In this document: positions 1 through 7,731 of the stretch, piece after piece
Numbering within the stretch: the stretch's first letter is position 1
Layout: each line of letters starts with the position of its first letter
Source: Pantoea alhagi
GTDB taxonomy: Bacteria; Pseudomonadota; Gammaproteobacteria; Enterobacterales; Enterobacteriaceae
Assembly (NCBI RefSeq): GCF_002101395.1
Contig: NZ_CP019706.1
Location: forward strand, 1,054,001 to 1,118,000
Direction of reading: 5' to 3'
DNA: 64,000 bases
The notes under the pieces: generated by a model
The model's input: only the letters and a program-made list of their open reading frames with translations
The model's database searches: none
What the model was told of the DNA's origin: nothing
Translations under genes and position numbers: made by a program

Positions 1-1438
1 TGGCACAATGAGCGATTTCGACCATTTGGTTGAGCAGGCGCATAAGCGCGGGCTGCGTATTATCCTTGATATGGTGTTTAACCACTCTTCCACACAGCAC
101 CACTGGTTTCATGAATCGCTGAACCCGGAAAGCCCTTATCGCGACTACTATATCTGGCGTGATGGCAAGCCCAACGAACCGCCTAATAACTGGAAGTCAA
201 AGTTCGGCGGCTCCGCATGGCGCTGGCATCCGGAAAGTAATCAGTACTATATGCACCTGTGGGCGCCTGAACAGGCCGATCTGAACTGGGAAAATGACAA
301 TGTCCGCGCCGAGCTGAAGCAGATTGTTAACTTCTGGGCCGATCGCGGTATCGATGGGCTGCGCCTCGATGTCATTAACCTGGTCTCCAAGCATCAGGAT
401 TTCCCTGACGATCCCGATGGCGATGGCCTGCGTCTTTATACCGACGGGCCGCGCATTCACGAATATATGCGTGAGATGAGCCGCGACGTTTTTCGTCCAC
501 GCGAACTGGTGACGGTCGGCGAGATGTCCTCTGCGACGCTGGAGCACTGCCAGCAGTATGGTTCGCTGGAGGGCGACGAGCTGTCGATGGTCTTCAGCTT
601 TGACCATGTTGAAGTAGATTTCTGGAATGGCCAGAAATGGACGCTGACCCCGCTGGATCTGGTGGCGCAAAAGAAAATCTTTACCCACTGGCAGCAGGGT
701 ATGCACAATCGCGCCTGGAACGCCCTGTTCTGGTGTAACCACGATCAGCCGCGCGTGGTCTCACGCTGGGGCGATGATGGCGAATATCGTGTGCAGTCGG
801 CAAAGATGCTGGCGATGGTGCTGCACGGTATGCAGGGCACGCCCTATATTTTCCAGGGCGAAGAGCTGGGCATGACCAACCCCGGCTTTACCCGCATCAT
901 CGACTACCGTGATATTGAAAGTCATAACATGTATGCAGAACTGCGTGCGCAGGGTCGCGACAGCGAAAACCTGCTGGCGATACTGGCCAGTAAATCGCGC
1001 GATAATGGCCGTACGCCAATGCAGTGGGACGCCAGCCAGAACGCCGGCTTTACGACCGGCACGCCGTGGATCGGCATGAGTCAAAATTATGAAACCATTA
1101 ATGCCGAAGCGGCCATCGCTGACCCGAACTCGATTTTTTATGCTTATAAACAGCTTATTCAGCTGCGTAAGCGTTATCTGATCCTGACCTGGGGCGATTA
1201 TCTCGATCTGCTGCCGAATCACCCTTATCTCTGGTGCTATCAGCGCCAGTATGAAGGTGAAACGCTGGTGGTGATGGCGAACTTCAGTCGTGAGGCGCAG
1301 ACCTGGCATCCGGAAGAGTCGTTTGGCAGCAGTTGGGAAGTGCTGATGAGCAACTATCCGGATCCCAAAAACGAGCCAGGCGAGATGATGCTGCGGCCCT
1401 GGGAAGCAGTCTGGTGGTATCAGAAGAAAAATCATTGA
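1..1438 (+). CDS. treC: Trehalose-6-phosphate hydrolase (alpha,alpha-phosphotrehalase), 5' end cut by window
   Basis: This cytoplasmic GH13 enzyme splits trehalose 6-phosphate, delivered by the TreB PTS permease, into glucose and glucose 6-phosphate. The reading frame is open from the window edge, and about 75 N-terminal residues of the usual 551 are missing. Counting from the ATG at position 8, the nucleophile lies in GLRLDV (D121), the acid/base in VGEMSS (E172) and the third catalytic Asp in CNHDQPR (D246). The C-terminal small domain is complete. Similarity to E. coli TreC is high throughout, so an oligo-1,6-glucosidase assignment is less likely. The ATG at position 8 is internal and not the true start. 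treB and treR would be expected upstream, outside the window. Confidence 0.95.
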   Translation, partial: GTMSDFDHLVEQAHKRGLRIILDMVFNHSSTQHHWFHESLNPESPYRDYYIWRDGKPNEPPNNWKSKFGGSAWRWHPESNQYYMHLWAPEQADLNWENDNVRAELKQIVNFWADRGIDGLRLDVINLVSKHQDFPDDPDGDGLRLYTDGPRIHEYMREMSRDVFRPRELVTVGEMSSATLEHCQQYGSLEGDELSMVFSFDHVEVDFWNGQKWTLTPLDLVAQKKIFTHWQQGMHNRAWNALFWCNHDQPRVVSRWGDDGEYRVQSAKMLAMVLHGMQGTPYIFQGEELGMTNPGFTRIIDYRDIESHNMYAELRAQGRDSENLLAILASKSRDNGRTPMQWDASQNAGFTTGTPWIGMSQNYETINAEAAIADPNSIFYAYKQLIQLRKRYLILTWGDYLDLLPNHPYLWCYQRQYEGETLVVMANFSREAQTWHPEESFGSSWEVLMSNYPDPKNEPGEMMLRPWEAVWWYQKKNH

Positions 1439-1444
1439 GTTAAA

Positions 1445-1471
1445 TCGCTGCGCGTGAATAACGCGCAGCGA
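1445..1471 (+). terminator. Hairpin after treC
   Basis: A perfect stem TCGCTGCGCGT / ACGCGCAGCGA with a five-base loop starts seven bases after the treC stop. The tail CATCTGTTTT is only moderately T-rich, so termination is likely but might be partial. Confidence 0.65.
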
Positions 1472-1542
1472 CATCTGTTTTGATCCCTCTTATAAGCTCT
1501 GTTTTTGCCGCCGTTTAACTTTTCAACCGCCTCTGGCGATCC

Positions 1543-1556
1543 TTGTTCTGCGTCAA
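1543..1556 (+). promoter_or_regulatory. Candidate FNR site upstream of nrdDG
   Basis: TTGTTCTGCGTCAA matches the FNR consensus TTGAT-N4-ATCAA at 8 of 10 defined positions. It lies about 95 bases before the nrdD start and just upstream of the NrdR boxes. FNR activation of nrdDG is known in E. coli; the site here is inferred by eye. Confidence 0.45.
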
Positions 1557-1582
1557 GAAAAGTGCGCTTAAATCAGGCGCAA

Positions 1583-1630
1583 ACCCCATATATAGCGTTT
1601 ACTATTCATCACCAGTCCTACATATAGTAA
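1583..1630 (+). promoter_or_regulatory. Pair of NrdR boxes in the nrdDG promoter
   Basis: Two 16-base elements, ACCCCATATATAGCGT (1583-1598) and GTCCTACATATAGTAA (1615-1630), share the NrdR core (A/C)ATATAG. Their cores are offset by 32 bases, about three helical turns, which is the usual spacing of paired NrdR boxes in ribonucleotide reductase promoters. NrdR with bound dATP/ATP would repress nrdDG from here. Confidence 0.7.
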
Positions 1631-1651
1631 TGACTTCACGGGAGAACGGTG

Positions 1652-3772
1652 GTGAAAACGACGGTAGTAAAACGAGACGGCTGTCAGGTAGCCTTTGATC
1701 AGCAACGCATCGCTGAGGCGATTCGCGCCGCAGCCCGGGCCGCTCAGATTGAAGACGAAGCCTATTGCTTAGCGGTAGCCCAGCAGGTCAGTGAACAGGT
1801 CAGCAGCCGTGAGCGCGTCGATATTCATGAAATTCAGCAAGCCGTAGAAGACTTACTGATGGCAGGCCGCTATCCGCAACTGGCGCGTCAGTATATTGAG
1901 TACCGCCACGAGCGCGATTTAGCGCGTGAGCAGCGCGGTAAACTGAGCAAAGCCATTCGCGGGCTGGTGGAGCAAAACGATCCCGCCCTGCTGCATGAAA
2001 ATGCCAATAAAGACAGCAAAGTAATCCCAACCCAGCGCGACCTGCTGGCAGGCATTGTTGCTAAACATTATGCCCAGCAGCATATGCTGCCGCGCGATGT
2101 GGTACGCGCCCACCAGCGCGGGGAAATCCACTATCACGATCTGGATTATGCCCCTTTCTTTCCGATGTTTAACTGCATGCTGATCGATTTAAAAGGCATG
2201 CTGACCAACGGCTTCAAGATGGGCAACGCCGAGATTGAACCGCCTAAATCCATTGCTACCGCAACGGCGGTAACGGCACAGATTATCGCGCAGGTTGCCA
2301 GCCATATTTATGGCGGGACCACGATCAACCGCATCGATGAGATCCTCGCCCCCTTTGTGGAGGTGAGCTATGAAAAACATTTAGCGGTGGCGCGTGAATG
2401 GCAGATTGGTGAAAGCGAGCGTTATGCCCGCGAACGCACCGAGAAGGAGTGTTACGACGCTTTCCAGTCGCTGGAGTATGAGGTGAATACGCTGCACACC
2501 GCCAACGGTCAGACGCCGTTTGTCACCTTTGGTTTTGGCCTGGGAACCAGCTGGGCGGCGCGCCTGATCCAGCAATCTATCCTGCGCAACCGTATTACCG
2601 GCCTTGGCAAAAATCGCAAAACCGCCGTGTTCCCTAAACTGGTGTTTGCGATTCGTGAAGGGCTTAACCGCCGTCCAGGCGATGCCAACTATGACATCAA
2701 ACAGCTGGCTCTGGAGTGCGCCAGCAAACGCATGTATCCCGATATTCTTAATTACGATCGCGTCGTTGAAGTGACCGGCTCGTTTAAAACGCCGATGGGC
2801 TGCCGCAGTTTCCTCGGCGTGTGGGAAGAGAACGGTGAACAGGTTCATGATGGCCGCAACAACCTGGGCGTAATCAGCCTTAACCTGCCGCGTATTGGTC
2901 TGGAAGCGCGCGGTGACGAAGCGCGTTTCTGGCAGCTGCTGGATGAACGTCTGGCCATTGCGAAGAAAGCGCTGATGACGCGCATCGCCCGTCTTGAACA
3001 GACCAAAGCGCGTGTGGCGCCCATTCTCTATATGGAAGGTGCCTGCGGCGTGCGGCTTAACGCGGACGATAACGTGGCGGAGATTTTTAAAAATGGTCGC
3101 GCATCCATTTCTCTGGGTTACATTGGCCTGCATGAGACCATCAACGCCCTGAGCGGCGGCGAGACGCATCTCTACGACAGCGAAGCGTTGCGTGCCAAAG
3201 CGGTGGCGATCGTTACGCGTCTGCGCGAAGCGGTCGATGCCTGGAAAGAGGAGACCGGCTACGGCTTCAGCCTCTACAGCACGCCCAGCGAAAATCTCTG
3301 CGATCGCTTCTGCCGCCTGGATGCCGCCGAGTTTGGTCAGGTCAAAGGCGTAACCGATAAAGGCTACTACACCAACAGTTTCCACCTGGACGTAGAGAAA
3401 AAAGTTAACCCGTACGACAAGCTCGACTTTGAAGCCGTTTACCCGACGATCGCTAACGGCGGCTTTATCTGTTATGGCGAGTATCCCAATCTGCAGCACA
3501 ACCTGAAAGCGCTGGAAGATGTCTGGGACTACAGCTATAACCACGTTCCTTATTACGGCACCAATACGCCCATTGACGAATGTTACGAGTGCGGCTTTAC
3601 CGGTGAGTTTGACTGTACCAGCAAAGGGTTCACCTGCCCGTCCTGCGGCAATCACGATCCGGCCAGAGTCTCCGTTACGCGTCGCGTATGCGGTTATCTG
3701 GGCAGCCCGGACGCCCGTCCGTTTAACGCCGGTAAACAGGAAGAGGTAAAACGGCGGGTAAAACATCTGTGA
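1652..3772 (+). CDS. nrdD: Anaerobic ribonucleoside-triphosphate reductase, large subunit
   Basis: NrdD is a glycyl-radical enzyme that reduces NTPs to dNTPs without oxygen, using formate as reductant. An N-terminal ATP-cone covers about residues 1-95, followed by the ten-stranded catalytic barrel. A C-terminal zinc site is formed by CYEC and CPSC, and the glycyl-radical motif RVCGYLG follows, with the radical glycine at residue 681 as in E. coli. The start is the second of two consecutive GTG codons: it sits seven bases after GGGAG and aligns with the E. coli N-terminus; the alternative is 1649. The protein has 706 residues against 712 and lacks the last few E. coli residues. Its stop overlaps the nrdG start by four bases, indicating coupling. 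NrdR and FNR-like sites lie upstream. Confidence 0.97.
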   Translation: MKTTVVKRDGCQVAFDQQRIAEAIRAAARAAQIEDEAYCLAVAQQVSEQVSSRERVDIHEIQQAVEDLLMAGRYPQLARQYIEYRHERDLAREQRGKLSKAIRGLVEQNDPALLHENANKDSKVIPTQRDLLAGIVAKHYAQQHMLPRDVVRAHQRGEIHYHDLDYAPFFPMFNCMLIDLKGMLTNGFKMGNAEIEPPKSIATATAVTAQIIAQVASHIYGGTTINRIDEILAPFVEVSYEKHLAVAREWQIGESERYARERTEKECYDAFQSLEYEVNTLHTANGQTPFVTFGFGLGTSWAARLIQQSILRNRITGLGKNRKTAVFPKLVFAIREGLNRRPGDANYDIKQLALECASKRMYPDILNYDRVVEVTGSFKTPMGCRSFLGVWEENGEQVHDGRNNLGVISLNLPRIGLEARGDEARFWQLLDERLAIAKKALMTRIARLEQTKARVAPILYMEGACGVRLNADDNVAEIFKNGRASISLGYIGLHETINALSGGETHLYDSEALRAKAVAIVTRLREAVDAWKEETGYGFSLYSTPSENLCDRFCRLDAAEFGQVKGVTDKGYYTNSFHLDVEKKVNPYDKLDFEAVYPTIANGGFICYGEYPNLQHNLKALEDVWDYSYNHVPYYGTNTPIDECYECGFTGEFDCTSKGFTCPSCGNHDPARVSVTRRVCGYLGSPDARPFNAGKQEEVKRRVKHL

Positions 3773-4233
3773 ATATTCACCAGTACTATTCCATTGATGT
3801 GATAAACGGACCGGGCACCCGCTGTACACTGTTTGTTGCCGGCTGTGAGCATGCCTGTCCCGGCTGCTATAACCAGCGTACCTGGCGGCTAAACTCCGGC
3901 GTGCCCTTTACTATCGATATGGAAGAAAAGCTGATAGGCGATCTGAACGATCGCCGTATTCCACGTCAGGGATTATCCCTTTCCGGCGGCGATCCGCTGC
4001 ATCCAGCCAACGTGCCCGATGTGCTGCGGCTGGTGCGTCGCGTACGGCGCGCTTGCCCCGGTAAGGATATCTGGCTATGGACCGGCTACACGCTGGCAGA
4101 GCTTAGCGAAGCCCAGAGAAAGGTCGTGGCTGAACTGGATGTGCTGGTAGACGGCAAATTTATCCGGGAGTTAAAAGATCCTGCGCTGGTCTGGCGTGGG
4201 AGCAGTAACCAGGTTATTCATTACCTGCGCTGA
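3769..4233 (+). CDS. nrdG: Anaerobic ribonucleotide reductase activating enzyme (radical SAM)
   Basis: NrdG installs the glycyl radical on NrdD using S-adenosylmethionine and a [4Fe-4S] cluster. The cluster ligands form CxxxCxxC with C26, C30 and C33 (AGCEHACPGC). A glycine-rich SAM-binding segment (LSLSGGDPL) follows near residue 66. The 154-residue length equals the E. coli protein. The GTG start overlaps the nrdD stop in GTGA, so translation is probably coupled. Confidence 0.97.
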   Translation: MNIHQYYSIDVINGPGTRCTLFVAGCEHACPGCYNQRTWRLNSGVPFTIDMEEKLIGDLNDRRIPRQGLSLSGGDPLHPANVPDVLRLVRRVRRACPGKDIWLWTGYTLAELSEAQRKVVAELDVLVDGKFIRELKDPALVWRGSSNQVIHYLR

Positions 4234-4289
4234 GCATCGCCCCGTCGTCCCTGAGCAATGGCTTGCAGGCTGACGTATTCTTTCACGCT

Positions 4290-4922
4290 TTATCTGGAGC
4301 GGGTAATAGCAGCAGATTCAATAATGGTGACGTTATTGTGGCCAGGCGAAAAAGCCTCGCGCATCATCGCGCCGGCAACATCTTTCGCCGCCACTGCCCG
4401 CCAGTTACCCGGCAATAGCTTAAACAGAGGCGCAAAAAACGCTTCGCCCGGCCGCGGTTGCTGCCTGTCGCCCAGCAGCAGAGAGGGACGAATAAGCGTC
4501 AGGCGCGGCCAGCTCTGCTGTTGCAACGCCCGCTCCATCTCCCCTTTGACCCGATGATAGAAAAAAGGTGAATTGACGCTGGCTCCATGCGCACTTACCG
4601 CCAGCATATGTTTGGCCCCAAGGCGCTGACCAGCAATCGCACTGTCCACCACCAGCGTATAATCAACATGGATAAAGGCAGCCTTGCTGCCCGCCTGCTT
4701 ACGCGTGGTACCCAGGCAGCAAAAGACAATATCAATCGGTTGCTGCAAAGGGCGCAGCACATCGGTCAGATCCGCTTCCACTGGATTGATCACTTTATTC
4801 ATTGGCGAAAGCGCGCGTCGCGTGGGCGCAATAATTTCGCTGACGCGCGGCTCGGCAATCAACATCCGCAGCAGGTGACTTCCGACCAGGCCGCTGGCTC
4901 CGGTTAATAGTACTCGACTCAT
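4290..4922 (-). CDS. yraR: Rossmann-fold NAD(P)-binding protein, atypical SDR (YraR family)
   Basis: The 210-residue protein opens with a dinucleotide-binding motif TGASGLVG (residues 7-14). It carries the family signature FCCLGTTRKQAGSKAAF and a YxxxK pair within PFFYHRVKGEME. It aligns along its whole length with E. coli YraR, annotated as a putative nucleoside-diphosphate-sugar epimerase and related to human TIP30/HTATIP2. The substrate is unknown. As in E. coli it is divergent from yhbO. It marks the point where the nrdDG neighbourhood joins the yraR-yhb cluster, genes that are far apart in E. coli. Confidence 0.85.
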   Translation of the reverse strand: MSRVLLTGASGLVGSHLLRMLIAEPRVSEIIAPTRRALSPMNKVINPVEADLTDVLRPLQQPIDIVFCCLGTTRKQAGSKAAFIHVDYTLVVDSAIAGQRLGAKHMLAVSAHGASVNSPFFYHRVKGEMERALQQQSWPRLTLIRPSLLLGDRQQPRPGEAFFAPLFKLLPGNWRAVAAKDVAGAMMREAFSPGHNNVTIIESAAITRSR

Positions 4923-5072
4923 TGTCTCTCCCGACAGGCGGCCTGCAGGCTCCGCGTGGCATTTAACTGGCTGTTATCAATGAGGTTAGCAGAGAAAGCG
5001 CAGTTGATGGTTTGATTTTTCAGCATACTCAGCCAGGCTTAACCGGTAGCACCACATAAACAGGAGGAAAAG

Positions 5073-5594
5073 ATGAGCAAGAAAATAGCGGTGTTGATAA
5101 CCGATGAATTTGAAGACTCTGAATTTACCTCCCCTGCAGAAGCCTATACCAAAGCGGGCCATGAAGTTGTGACCATCGAAATGGAAGCCGGTAAAACGGT
5201 AACGGGTAAGCAGGGAAAGGCACAGGTAAAAATAGATAAAGATATTGACCATGTTAGCCCGGCGGAATTTGATGCGCTGTTGCTGCCAGGGGGACATTCG
5301 CCAGATGCGCTGCGTGGCGACGACCGCTTCGTTAACTTTACTAAAGAATTTGTCGCCAGTGGGAAACCGATCTTTGCGATCTGCCACGGTCCGCAGCTGT
5401 TAATCAGCGCCAACGGCGTGCGTGGTCGTAAAATGACCTGCGTGAAAGCCATCGCCATCGATCTGAAAAATGCCGGCGCGGACTTCTACGATAAAGAGGT
5501 GGTTGTCGATAATGACAAGCTGGTAACCAGCCGTACGCCAGAAGATTTGCCTGCCTTTAACCAGGAATCGCTGCGTATTCTCAACAACCTTTAA
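5073..5594 (+). CDS. yhbO: DJ-1/PfpI family protein (protein/nucleotide deglycase 2)
   Basis: YhbO is a cytoplasmic stress protein of the DJ-1/PfpI superfamily, reported in E. coli to reverse early glyoxal and methylglyoxal adducts; that activity is debated in the field. The nucleophilic elbow AICHGP places the catalytic cysteine at C104 with the neighbouring H105, and the conserved acidic residue is in the N-terminal DEFEDSE segment (about residues 11-17). It has 173 residues against 172 in E. coli. AGGAGG precedes the ATG at a normal distance. The gene is divergent from yraR and convergent with yhbP. Confidence 0.95.
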   Translation: MSKKIAVLITDEFEDSEFTSPAEAYTKAGHEVVTIEMEAGKTVTGKQGKAQVKIDKDIDHVSPAEFDALLLPGGHSPDALRGDDRFVNFTKEFVASGKPIFAICHGPQLLISANGVRGRKMTCVKAIAIDLKNAGADFYDKEVVVDNDKLVTSRTPEDLPAFNQESLRILNNL

Positions 5595-5609
5595 GACTAC
5601 TCTTTCTCT

Positions 5610-5634
5610 GCTGTGCGGCAGCCTGTCGCACAGC
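5610..5634. terminator. Hairpin between convergent yhbO and yhbP
   Basis: GCTGTGCG and CGCACAGC form an eight-base stem in the 92-base gap between the two convergent genes. T-rich sequence occurs only weakly on either side, so its strength is uncertain. Confidence 0.4.
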
Positions 5635-5686
5635 TTGCATCCTGCACCAGGAAGCGGCTCATCGGAATACGCGCCCTTTTCTGCTG

Positions 5687-6127
5687 TTACCGGCTTTCTT
5701 CTGTATTACGCAGCCAGTGATTTTTTTTACCAAAACCTAATGTGTTGTCGGTCATTTTGATCTCGTCGAGCCGGATCTCCCACAGCGGCGCGGATACCGT
5801 GCGCGCCACAGGAAAACGTTGGCAGTAAGCGGCGCGCGCCCGCTGCTCCTGTTCACCCTGCAGTAAATGCGCCGTGCCAAGAAACTGGATGCCCTTAATC
5901 AACATCACCGTTTTTGTCTGGCCGCTTACCGTGCCCGCTACCTGTGGCTGCTGCATCATTAAAGCGCCGTGGCGCGTTTCGGCTTCCGTCATTATCCAGA
6001 ACGCCATACCGGTTTCATCGAACACGTAAAAACAGTTGGCACACCAAACTGTTTCATTATTACCACAGCAAACAGACAGCACATGCTGCTTTTTTAAATA
6101 GCGAATTATCGCGCTAACGTCAGACAC
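5687..6127 (-). CDS. yhbP: UPF0306 family protein YhbP
   Basis: YhbP belongs to a small conserved family with a flavin-reductase/PNPOx-like split-barrel fold and no established function. The protein has 146 residues (E. coli 147) and ends with the family motif VWEIRLDEIKxTDNTLGFGKK in near-identical form. The frame is open further upstream. The GTG at 6127 is preferred because TGGAG precedes it by five bases and the N-terminus then aligns with the family; an ATG at 6202 would add 25 unrelated residues and run toward yhbQ. It is divergent from yhbQ. Confidence 0.85.
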   Translation of the reverse strand: MSDVSAIIRYLKKQHVLSVCCGNNETVWCANCFYVFDETGMAFWIMTEAETRHGALMMQQPQVAGTVSGQTKTVMLIKGIQFLGTAHLLQGEQEQRARAAYCQRFPVARTVSAPLWEIRLDEIKMTDNTLGFGKKNHWLRNTEESR

Positions 6128-6216
6128 GCTTGCTCCAGAAATAAAAAAAGCGGCTATCCATGACCAACAGGAACCCTTGCCGTTACAATGCCATATCCGC
6201 AATGGAGGTTAACAAG

Positions 6217-6519
6217 ATGAGTGAAATCGCCCCCGCGCCCTGGCAACTTTATATTGTGCGTACCGCTGCCGGTTCGCTTTATACCGGCATCAGCAATAAT
6301 GTACCGCGTCGCTTTCAACAGCACCTGAAGGGCACCGGCGCTAAAGCATTGCGTGGCAAAGGCCCGCTGGAACTGCTGCTTACCTGTGAAGCGGGCGATC
6401 GCGCCATGGCCTCCCGTCTGGAGTATCAGGTTAAACAGCTGTCACGGCAGGAAAAACTCAGGCTGGTGGCCAACCAGCCGATTTCGCTGGCGCGCTGGCT
6501 TAGCGATCGTTCAGGTTAA
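6217..6519 (+). CDS. yhbQ: GIY-YIG nuclease-superfamily protein YhbQ
   Basis: This 100-residue single-domain GIY-YIG protein has the paired motifs LYIVRT (residues 11-16) and YTGIS (22-26), followed by the conserved RRFQQH arginine region. E. coli YhbQ has been reported to have DNase activity, but its physiological role is unclear. The ATG at 6217 is chosen because GGAGG lies eight bases upstream and the length then equals E. coli YhbQ. An in-frame ATG at 6160 would overlap the yhbP leader. Its end overlaps the convergent yhbS by 20 bases. Confidence 0.9.
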   Translation: MSEIAPAPWQLYIVRTAAGSLYTGISNNVPRRFQQHLKGTGAKALRGKGPLELLLTCEAGDRAMASRLEYQVKQLSRQEKLRLVANQPISLARWLSDRSG

Positions 6520-7009
6520 AATGCGTGGAATAAGCCACCTCACCGCTCGCATCCACAAAGGCATCATCCGCCAGCTTGTAGACCTGAAAAGCAGCTTCGG
6601 TGCCCGGCCAGGGGCAATGGAGCTGATGGCGTGCGGCCGGCTCAAAGCCATAACGACCAAACCAGGCGGGATCGCCCAGCACCACAACCGCCGCATAACC
6701 AAACTCATTTAGCGTATCCAGCCCTTCAAAAAGCAGCTGTTGACCTATGCCCTGGCGGCGCACGCGCTCATCTACCGCCAGCGGAGCCAGCCCCACCCAG
6801 TTGCGATCTTCGTCCTGCAAGGTTACCGGGCTGAAAGCGGCATAGCCAAGAACCTGTCCCTCTTCGTCAGTGGCGACCACGCCCAGCGTAAGCTGGCCAT
6901 CTTCCCGCAGCCGTTGCACCAGATCCGCCTCGGCGCCGGTGGGAAAACAGCGGCGCAGCAGGCTATCGATACCGGCCGCATCCACCCCTATTTCTGTACG
7001 AATTAACAT
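6500..7009 (-). CDS. yhbS: GNAT-family N-acetyltransferase YhbS
   Basis: YhbS is a 169-residue GCN5-related acetyltransferase. The acetyl-CoA binding motif A is visible as VDERVRRQGIGQQL near residues 78-91, followed by the GDPAWFGRYGFEPA segment typical of this subfamily. The substrate is not established. The start overlaps the ubiT stop by seven bases (ATG at 7009, ubiT TAA at 7003-7005), so ubiT-yhbS is probably one leftward operon. It overlaps yhbQ tail-to-tail by 20 bases. Confidence 0.93.
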   Translation of the reverse strand: MLIRTEIGVDAAGIDSLLRRCFPTGAEADLVQRLREDGQLTLGVVATDEEGQVLGYAAFSPVTLQDEDRNWVGLAPLAVDERVRRQGIGQQLLFEGLDTLNEFGYAAVVVLGDPAWFGRYGFEPAARHQLHCPWPGTEAAFQVYKLADDAFVDASGEVAYSTHFNLNDR

Positions 7010-7527
7010 GAAACACCTGCGCGATCTCCTGGAGATTTCGCGTCCTCGTTCAGGCCGGCCTCGACAAAGTCAGCCAGCTGCATTAATCCAATGCGCAGCG
7101 GCGCTGGCATATTTTCCAGTTCGATGGCATCCATCAGATTTTTCACCTCCAGCCCCAGCTCGGTGTCGCCTTCGATCACCAGCCGACGCTGGAAGAAAAG
7201 CGTATCCGGATCGACTTTCCGTGCGGCGATTAGCAGCAGATCGTTAGCGCTGCCGCGGAACAAGACATCCGCGTCATCAAGGTTGCTAATCTGTAACCGA
7301 CCGTCCTGCAGCGTAACGGCCCAGCGCAGCGCGATATCATGAATATCAATACCCAGCCAACGCCCTTCCAGAAAGTCTAACTCACCTTCCTCCAGCGCAT
7401 GGCTAAATTGCATATTCAGCAGCTGCTGTAGCAGGCGTTTTTTCAGGGTAAACGGCGTGAACTGCACCGGCAGACGCAGCAGACGCGGTCCATGATTAAC
7501 ACACTGAGCGCGAAGCATATTTAACAC
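7003..7527 (-). CDS. ubiT: SCP2-domain ubiquinone biosynthesis accessory factor UbiT
   Basis: UbiT (YhbT) binds lipid through its SCP2 domain and is needed for oxygen-independent ubiquinone synthesis together with UbiU and UbiV. The hallmark stretch PDTLFFQRRLVIEGDTE is intact in the second half. The GTG at 7527 is chosen because AGGAG stands eight bases upstream and gives 174 residues, exactly the E. coli length. The gene is divergent from ubiUV and shares a 204-base promoter region with it. yhbS overlaps its end. Confidence 0.93.
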   Translation of the reverse strand: MLNMLRAQCVNHGPRLLRLPVQFTPFTLKKRLLQQLLNMQFSHALEEGELDFLEGRWLGIDIHDIALRWAVTLQDGRLQISNLDDADVLFRGSANDLLLIAARKVDPDTLFFQRRLVIEGDTELGLEVKNLMDAIELENMPAPLRIGLMQLADFVEAGLNEDAKSPGDRAGVSC

Positions 7528-7656
7528 AGTCTTTACTCCTTTAAATAAATAAGTGTTATTTTGCCACAGCACCACTTTTCCCGGGCTGGCTGGATCAATA
7601 AATCTCGCTGCCAGATGAACAATTCAGCCACACTAATCCGATCAATACGCCATTCG

Positions 7657-7670
7657 CTGCCTTAAATCAA
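7657..7670 (+). promoter_or_regulatory. Weak candidate FNR half-site upstream of ubiUV
   Basis: CTGCCTTAAATCAA keeps the right half ATCAA of the FNR palindrome but only two of five left-half bases. FNR control of ubiUV is known in E. coli. The position, about 60 bases before ubiU, is plausible, but the match is weak. Confidence 0.3.
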
Positions 7671-7731
7671 AATTTCTCGCGCTGAGCTTGTCTACACTCG
7701 GCGCAAACATTCATTGCCTACAGGATATCTC

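Noticed and set aside
2381..3829. A 482-codon open frame antisense to nrdD
   Set aside because: It mirrors the codon pattern of nrdD, has no ribosome site or recognisable domain, and nrdD on the other strand is certain.
6510..7010. Rightward open frames across yhbS that might extend yhbQ
   Set aside because: yhbQ ends properly at 6519 at the family length, and the frames beyond are antisense to a clear GNAT gene.
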